Shown: positions 4,870 through 9,031 of the stretch, piece after piece
How the letters are laid out: every line of letters starts with the position of its first letter
How positions within the stretch are numbered: the first letter of the stretch is position 1
NCBI GenBank assembly: GCA_035315685.1
Contig: DATFXR010000148.1
Span: forward strand, 1 to 9,031
DNA length: 9,031 nt
Origin: QHWK01 sp035315685
Lineage (GTDB): Bacteria > Acidobacteriota > Vicinamibacteria > Vicinamibacterales > CAVVIG01
Direction: 5' to 3'
Translations under genes and position numbers: made by a program
Notes under the pieces: generated by a model
The model's input: only the letters and a program-made list of their open reading frames with translations
Databases searched by the model: none
Told to the model about the DNA's origin: nothing

Positions 4870-6228
4870 ATGCGGTTTTCCACCGAGGACACGATTGTCG
4901 CGATCGCGACACCGCCGGGTCGTGGCGGCATCGGTGTCGTGCGGTTGAGCGGTCCGCACGCGCATTCAATCGCGCGCGGCCTGATCGCTCGCGAGCGCCC
5001 TCTCGATCCGCGTCACGCGACATTTGCGACGATTCGCCTGACGGCGGGCGACGGGAGCGTCGGCGCCAACGCCGTCGATCACGCCGTCGTCACGCTCTTC
5101 CCTGCGCCGCATTCGTACACCGGCGACGATGTCGTCGAGATCAGCGCGCATGGAAGCCCGGTGGTGCTCCGCGCAATCGTCGCCGCAGCGATGGCAGGGG
5201 GCGCCCGGCACGCCGAACCCGGCGAATTCACGCTGCGCTCGTTCCTGAACGGCCGAGTCGATCTGATGCAGGCCGAGGCGGTCGCCGATCTGATCGACGC
5301 CGCCACGCCACTGCAGGCACGGGCCGCGTTCGATCAACTCGACGGCACACTGACGCGCGCGATCGCGGACATCGATGCCTCGCTGTTCGACCTCGTCGCG
5401 CAATTGGAAGCGTCGGTCGACTTTCCCGAGGAAGGCTACCATTTCGTCGATCGTGGATCGGTGGGCGGCGCGCTCGATGGCGTGCTCGAGAAGACCGGGG
5501 CGTTGCTTCGTGACGCGCGGCGCGGGCGGATGGTCCGCGAGGGACTGCTGGTCGCGATCGTCGGCGAGCCCAACGTCGGCAAGTCGAGCCTCTTCAACGC
5601 ACTGATCGGCAGCGAGCGCGCGATCGTCACGGAGGTGCCCGGGACGACGCGCGACCTGGTCACCGAGTTGGTTGATCTCGATGGCTTGCGAGTGACGCTG
5701 GTCGACACTGCCGGACTGCGCGACGTTCGGGATGTCGTGGAGGCTGAGGGCGTCGAGCGCGCGCGCCGGAGTGCTCTCGTCGCCGACCTGGTTCTTCGCG
5801 TCGAGGATCGGTCGAAGCCGCGCGCACCGCGTGTCGATCCGGCCGTCAGTCGCTATAGCAAAGTACTTTGTGTCGCCAATAAGATTGATCGGTCGCCGGC
5901 CTGGCGCGACCAGGAGGCGATCGAAGTCTCGGCTGTGACCGGCGCCGGTCTCGACGCGCTGCGCCGGGCGATCATCTCGTCACTCGACGTCGATCTGCTG
6001 CGCGATCGTCCGTCGATCACGAATATCCGCCATGTGGCCCTGGTCGAGCGCGCGCATGCTGCTCTGACCCGTGCGCGGGCGGCAGTGTCGGCCGATGCTT
6101 CTCTTTCGGAAGAGTTCGTGCTGGCGGATCTGGCGGATGCGCGCGCGGCGCTGGAGGAAGTCAGCGGCCGCCGCACCAGCGACGATCTGTTGGCGCACAT
6201 CTTCGCGAGATTCTGCGTGGGCAAATGA
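4870..6228 (+). CDS. mnmE: tRNA modification GTPase MnmE (TrmE)
   Basis: MnmE is a GTPase that works with MnmG to build the 5-carboxymethylaminomethyl or 5-aminomethyl group on wobble uridine 34 of certain tRNAs, using a methylene-tetrahydrofolate carbon. The 452-residue product is of normal length. The N-terminal folate-binding domain opens with DTIVAIATPPGRGGIGVVR (7-25). The helical domain is interrupted by a G domain containing GEPNVGKS (232-239, P-loop), GTTRD (258-262), DTAG (279-282), NKID (337-340) and SAVTG (354-358). The protein ends in FCVGK, the C-[IV]-G-K terminus with catalytic Cys449. ATG at 4870 fits the family N-terminus; no strong ribosome-binding site is visible upstream. 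Its stop overlaps the mnmG start by 4 nt (ATGA), which matches the need for a fixed MnmE-MnmG complex. Confidence 0.97.
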   Translation: MRFSTEDTIVAIATPPGRGGIGVVRLSGPHAHSIARGLIARERPLDPRHATFATIRLTAGDGSVGANAVDHAVVTLFPAPHSYTGDDVVEISAHGSPVVLRAIVAAAMAGGARHAEPGEFTLRSFLNGRVDLMQAEAVADLIDAATPLQARAAFDQLDGTLTRAIADIDASLFDLVAQLEASVDFPEEGYHFVDRGSVGGALDGVLEKTGALLRDARRGRMVREGLLVAIVGEPNVGKSSLFNALIGSERAIVTEVPGTTRDLVTELVDLDGLRVTLVDTAGLRDVRDVVEAEGVERARRSALVADLVLRVEDRSKPRAPRVDPAVSRYSKVLCVANKIDRSPAWRDQEAIEVSAVTGAGLDALRRAIISSLDVDLLRDRPSITNIRHVALVERAHAALTRARAAVSADASLSEEFVLADLADARAALEEVSGRRTSDDLLAHIFARFCVGK

Positions 6229-8093
6229 CCCGACCAGCCTTCGACGTGATCGTGATCGGCGCGGGGCACGCCGGGTGCGAGGCGGCGCATGCCGCGGCGC
6301 GACTCGGCGCTCACGTCGCGCTTTGCACGCTCGCCACCGAAACCGTCGCGCAGATGCCGTGCAACCCGGCGGTTGGCGGGACCGCGAAGGGTCACCTCGT
6401 TCGCGAAATCGACGCACTCGGCGGACTGATGGGACGCGCGATTGACGCGACGGGTATTCAGTTCAAATTGCTCAATCGCAGCCGGGGGCCGGCTGTCTGG
6501 TCGCCGCGTGCGCAGGCCGACAAGCAGGTCTACGGCCGGTGGATGCGCGATGCGCTCGATCGCGAGCCGAATGTCGAGTGGCTGATCGGCAAGGCGGGCC
6601 GAATCCTCGTCGAGAACGGCCGCATCGCAGGCCTCGCGATGGAGGATGGCGATACGTGCACGTGTCGCTCGCTCGTCGTCACGACCGGCACGTTCCTCAA
6701 CGGATTGATCCATATCGGCCCGGAGCAGCATCCGGCCGGGCGGCACGGTGAGCCGCCGTCGCGGGATCTCGCCGAGTCACTGAAAGCGATAGGCTTCGAG
6801 TGGGGTCGGCTCAAGACTGGCACACCACCACGCCTGGATCGGCACAGCATCGACTTTTCGCGCCATGTCGCCGAAGGCCGGTTCCAGCTGGAACGCGGCG
6901 ATAGGACACCAGTACCCTTCTCGTTCCTGTCGGGGCCGATCGAGCGCGAACAGATTGACTGCTGGCTGATTCACACCAACGAGCGCGTGCGCGACATCGT
7001 GCGCGCGAATGTCGATCGGTCACCGCTCTTCAACGGGCAGATTACCGGCATCGGACCGCGTTACTGCCCGTCGCTCGAGGACAAAATCATCCGCTTTCCG
7101 GATAAGGAGCGGCATCAGATCTTCCTCGAACCCGAAGGAGTCGATGCCCGCGAAATCTACGTGAACGGATTTTCGATGTCCCTGCCGCGCGACGTGCAGA
7201 CGGACCTCGTGCACGCGCTGCCCGGACTCGAAGACGCGGTTCTCCTTCGTCCCGGCTACGCTGTCGAGTACGATTTCGTCCAGCCGACGGAATTGACGCG
7301 GCGTCTCGAGACCAAGCGTGTCACGGGTCTGTTCCTCGCCGGACAAATCAATGGCACGTCCGGCTACGAAGAAGCCGCGGCGCAGGGATTCATGGCCGGC
7401 GTCAATGCCGCCCATCGTGCCGGAGCCGGACCCGGCCTCGAGCTGCGCCGCGACGAAGCGTATATCGGCATCCTCGTCGACGACCTCATCACCAAAGGAT
7501 GTCTCGAGCCGTACCGCATGTTCACGTCACGCGCGGAGCATCGGCTGCTCCTGCGAATCGACAATGCCGACTTGAGACTGACGCCCCGCGGCCGCGGCGC
7601 AGGCACCGTGGACGATGAACGCTGGGAGCGCTTTCAGGCAAGACAGACGCGCTTTGCGCGCAACCTTGTGGCCCTCTCCGAGACGGTGGTGAAGTCGCCG
7701 GCCGGCGACAGCGTGCCTGCGAGTCACCTGCTGCGCCAACCCGAAACCCGGCTCGCCAATCTGATCGCGGCGGGGCACGTTCCGGGATTCGCGCTCGATC
7801 ACGCTCAGCCGTCCTTCGACGTCGCGAGCGCGGAGACGGCGGTGAAGTACGCCGGCTACCTGAAACGTCAGGAAAGCGAGATCGAGCGTGCGCGACGCGA
7901 CGAACGTCGCCGCATCCCACGCGACTTTCCGTTCGAGCGCGTGCCAGGTCTGTCGCGCGAAGTTGTGCAGCGGCTGCGACAAGTTCAGCCCGATACGCTT
8001 GGCCAGGCACTCCGAATTCCCGGCGTGACGCCGGCTGCCGTCGCAGTCCTTGGCGCGTACGTTGGCCGACTCGCACCGGCCGCCTCCGCGTGA
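6225..8093 (+). CDS. mnmG: tRNA uridine-5-carboxymethylaminomethyl modification enzyme MnmG (GidA)
   Basis: MnmG is the FAD- and NADH-dependent partner of MnmE in modifying wobble U34. The 622-residue product is of standard length. A Rossmann FAD-binding motif GAGHAG (12-17) lies near the N-terminus. PCNPAVGG (45-52, with Cys46) and GPRYCPSLEDK (277-287, with Cys281) carry the two conserved cysteines; the second block is a family signature. The second signature, AGQINGTSGYEEAAAQG (372-388), is also present. The EPYRMFTSRAEHRLLLR block (428-444) and the helical C-terminal domain that contacts MnmE and tRNA complete the protein. The ATG overlaps the mnmE stop, and the gene's own stop overlaps the GTG of rsmG (GTGA), so the three genes are almost certainly co-translated. 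Nothing in it is truncated or frameshifted. Confidence 0.98.
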   Translation: MTRPAFDVIVIGAGHAGCEAAHAAARLGAHVALCTLATETVAQMPCNPAVGGTAKGHLVREIDALGGLMGRAIDATGIQFKLLNRSRGPAVWSPRAQADKQVYGRWMRDALDREPNVEWLIGKAGRILVENGRIAGLAMEDGDTCTCRSLVVTTGTFLNGLIHIGPEQHPAGRHGEPPSRDLAESLKAIGFEWGRLKTGTPPRLDRHSIDFSRHVAEGRFQLERGDRTPVPFSFLSGPIEREQIDCWLIHTNERVRDIVRANVDRSPLFNGQITGIGPRYCPSLEDKIIRFPDKERHQIFLEPEGVDAREIYVNGFSMSLPRDVQTDLVHALPGLEDAVLLRPGYAVEYDFVQPTELTRRLETKRVTGLFLAGQINGTSGYEEAAAQGFMAGVNAAHRAGAGPGLELRRDEAYIGILVDDLITKGCLEPYRMFTSRAEHRLLLRIDNADLRLTPRGRGAGTVDDERWERFQARQTRFARNLVALSETVVKSPAGDSVPASHLLRQPETRLANLIAAGHVPGFALDHAQPSFDVASAETAVKYAGYLKRQESEIERARRDERRRIPRDFPFERVPGLSREVVQRLRQVQPDTLGQALRIPGVTPAAVAVLGAYVGRLAPAASA

Positions 8094-8746
8094 CGAGCGC
8101 CGAGTTCCGCGATCGACTGCTCGCCCGCGTCGGTCGCGCCGGCGGCCTCATCTCGCGTCAAGCCCTCGAGGCGCTCGAAAGCTACTTCATCCTGCTCGCC
8201 CGTTGGAGCACGACGGTGAACCTGACGGCGCTGCCGCTCGATCCGCCACGCGATGAAACGTTCGACCGTCTATTCGTCGAGCCGATCGTGGCGGCGGATC
8301 ACCTGCTTCCTGCAGCCGATGTGATGCCATTCGCACCTGTCTGGTTCGACCTGGGTTCCGGCGGCGGCTCGCCGGCGATCCCGCTGAAGATCATGCGGCC
8401 GAACTGGGCATTGACGATGGTGGAGGCGAGGGAGCGCAAGGCTGCCTTTCTCCGCGAGGCAGCGCGCACGTTGCGGTTATCGAAGACCGAAGTCGCGAAC
8501 GTCCGGTTTGAAGACCTGCTTCAGTCTGGGACACAGGCCGATCTCGTCACCGTACGCGCCGTAAAGGTGGATGCGGCGCTACGTGCCGTCTCGACTTCTC
8601 TTCTGCGCGAATCGGGTCGCCTCGCGCTGTTCGGTGTCGCTCAGGACAGTCTGCCAGGATTCGACCTGGTTCAAACAGTAGAGCTAAACTCTTCCTCTGT
8701 GCTGACTGTGCTCAGCCGTGTTCCACGTGGAACAAAACAGGGTTGA
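8090..8746 (+). CDS. rsmG: 16S rRNA (guanine-527 N7)-methyltransferase RsmG (GidB)
   Basis: RsmG is an S-adenosylmethionine-dependent enzyme that puts a 7-methyl group on G527 of 16S rRNA, in the 530 loop near the decoding site; its loss gives low-level streptomycin resistance in several bacteria. The 218-residue product is close to the usual 205-240. Landmarks are NLTA (44-47), the SAM-binding FDLGSGGGSPAIPL (86-99), VEARERKAAFL (111-121) and VTVRAV (153-158), where the family usually has a similar S/T-R-A. The start is GTG at 8090, overlapping the mnmG stop by 4 nt. The last codons, encoding VPRGTK, are built on a 16-bp palindrome that looks like parS, so this segment may be constrained by DNA function as well as by protein. 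The stop overlaps the -35 of the parA promoter candidate. Confidence 0.96.
   Translation: MTSAEFRDRLLARVGRAGGLISRQALEALESYFILLARWSTTVNLTALPLDPPRDETFDRLFVEPIVAADHLLPAADVMPFAPVWFDLGSGGGSPAIPLKIMRPNWALTMVEARERKAAFLREAARTLRLSKTEVANVRFEDLLQSGTQADLVTVRAVKVDAALRAVSTSLLRESGRLALFGVAQDSLPGFDLVQTVELNSSSVLTVLSRVPRGTKQG
8719..8734. promoter_or_regulatory. parS: parS centromere site (ParB-binding palindrome)
   Basis: TGTTCCACGTGGAACA is a perfect 16-bp palindrome. It matches the widespread chromosomal parS consensus TGTTTCACGTGAAACA at 14 of 16 positions, and the two differences are symmetrical, so dyad symmetry is kept. I recall GTTCCACGTGGAAC as the parS form in myxobacteria. It sits inside the 3' end of rsmG, about 100 bp before parA and about 7 kb from the dnaA-rpmH gap, which is where ParB loading sites usually cluster. 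No second full site occurs in the window; a CACGTG at 6659-6664 lacks the GTT/AAC flanks. Confidence 0.88.
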
Positions 8747-8771
8747 CGATGACCGCTAGGCCTCGTATCCT
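8743..8771 (+). promoter_or_regulatory. Candidate sigma-70-type promoter for parA
   Basis: TTGACG (8743-8748, 5/6 to the -35 consensus) and TATCCT (8766-8771, 4/6 to -10) are separated by exactly 17 nt. The start would be near 8778, giving a leader of about 60 nt before parA. The -35 overlaps the rsmG stop and lies 8 bp after the parS palindrome, so ParB bound there could influence transcription, consistent with parAB autoregulation seen elsewhere. Confidence 0.55.
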
Positions 8772-8836
8772 CTTGCCACGAGCCCACAAGTCGTAGCCAG
8801 TATTAGGTTGATCGCCAAAATATCCCAGTTTCTCGG

Positions 8837-9031
8837 ATGGCCCGCATCGTAGCCGTCGCCAACCAGAAGGGCGGCGTCGGAAAAACCACTACCGCGATCA
8901 ATCTGGCCGCGTCGCTGGCCAGGGATGGTCAGCGCGTGCTCCTCGTCGATGTCGATCCGCAAGGCAATCTCACGAGCGGTGTCGGCAGGAAAGGCCAGGC
9001 GACCGAAGCGGGCACCGTCTACGCCGCGCTG
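8837..9031 (+). CDS. parA: Chromosome partitioning ATPase ParA (Soj), N-terminal fragment
   Basis: ParA is a deviant-Walker ATPase that coats the nucleoid and moves ParB-parS complexes to segregate the origins. The 65 visible residues open with MARIVAVANQKGGVGKTTTA. They carry the P-loop KGGVGKTT (11-18) with signature Lys11 and Lys16, then the helix INLAASLARDGQRV (21-34), and LLVDVDPQGNLTSG (35-48), which is the Walker A' region with Asp40. This is the chromosomal Soj/ParA pattern, without the N-terminal DNA-binding extension of P1-type plasmid ParAs. ATG at 8837 is chosen by family alignment; no good Shine-Dalgarno sequence is visible. About 190-200 further residues are expected outside the window, probably followed by parB. 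The nearby parS supports the assignment over MinD or other relatives. Confidence 0.95.
   Translation, partial: MARIVAVANQKGGVGKTTTAINLAASLARDGQRVLLVDVDPQGNLTSGVGRKGQATEAGTVYAAL

Noticed and set aside
4880..4888. DnaA-box-like TTTTCCACC around the start of mnmE (about 4876-4884)
   Set aside because: It is an isolated one-mismatch copy within coding sequence, far from the clusters; it encodes the normal MnmE N-terminus.
6659..6664. CACGTG core as a second parS
   Set aside because: Flanks are TG and TC without the GTT/AAC arms, so dyad symmetry does not extend beyond the core.
7694..7709. Perfect 16-bp palindrome GTCGCCGGCCGGCGAC inside mnmG
   Set aside because: It is made only of common GC-rich codons (VKSPAGDS region), is single-copy in the window and matches no known site; chance is a fair explanation in high-GC DNA.
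1..9031. Mobile element, CRISPR array, phage, defence or biosynthetic gene system
   Set aside because: All long frames belong to the conserved origin-proximal gene set; no transposase, integrase, direct-repeat array or tRNA-flanked insertion is visible.

Overview
This window is the replication-origin neighbourhood of a high-GC bacterial chromosome. It looks like a conserved core region rather than an accessory island. The order, left to right, is dnaN (only its first 29 codons) and dnaA on the minus strand, then rpmH, rnpA, yidD, yidC, jag/khpB, mnmE, mnmG, rsmG and the start of parA on the plus strand. The taxon cannot be fixed from one window. The high GC, the DnaA-box form TTTTCCACA, the YidC with a large periplasmic domain (hence a Gram-negative cell plan) and the style of the proteins fit Acidobacteriota, perhaps Vicinamibacteria; that is a low-confidence guess.

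Left part (1-361): dnaN runs off the left edge. The 272-bp gap between dnaN and dnaA is locally AT-rich at about 160-260. It holds a good candidate dnaN promoter, two exact TTTTCCACA boxes plus two one-mismatch copies, a TAA/TAG-like trinucleotide run next to one exact box, and an inverted repeat that may terminate dnaA. Middle (362-1891): dnaA is followed by a 198-bp divergent intergenic region. This holds three exact TTTTCCACA boxes in 32 bp just upstream of the dnaA start, and back-to-back promoter candidates for dnaA and rpmH. DnaA boxes therefore flank dnaA on both sides, as in a bipartite origin. Gene direction switches in the dnaA-rpmH gap, so transcription moves away from it on both sides.

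Right part (1892-9031): a tightly packed plus-strand cluster. rpmH/rnpA, yidD/yidC and rnpA/yidD abut with 0-1 nt between them; mnmE/mnmG and mnmG/rsmG overlap by 4 nt. The genes supply ribosomal protein bL34, the RNase P protein subunit, the membrane insertion factors YidD and YidC, an RNA-binding KH-R3H protein, the MnmE-MnmG tRNA wobble-uridine modification pair and the 16S rRNA methyltransferase RsmG. The cluster ends with the chromosome-segregation module: a perfect 16-bp palindromic parS site lies inside the 3' end of rsmG, followed by a candidate sigma-70-type promoter and parA, which runs off the right edge.

I found no mobile element, CRISPR array, tRNA/rRNA gene, broken gene or clearly new system. 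The most useful non-gene signals are the parS palindrome, the two DnaA-box clusters with their origin-like architecture, and two residue-level departures from family norms: the YidC groove arginine and the KH loop of Jag.
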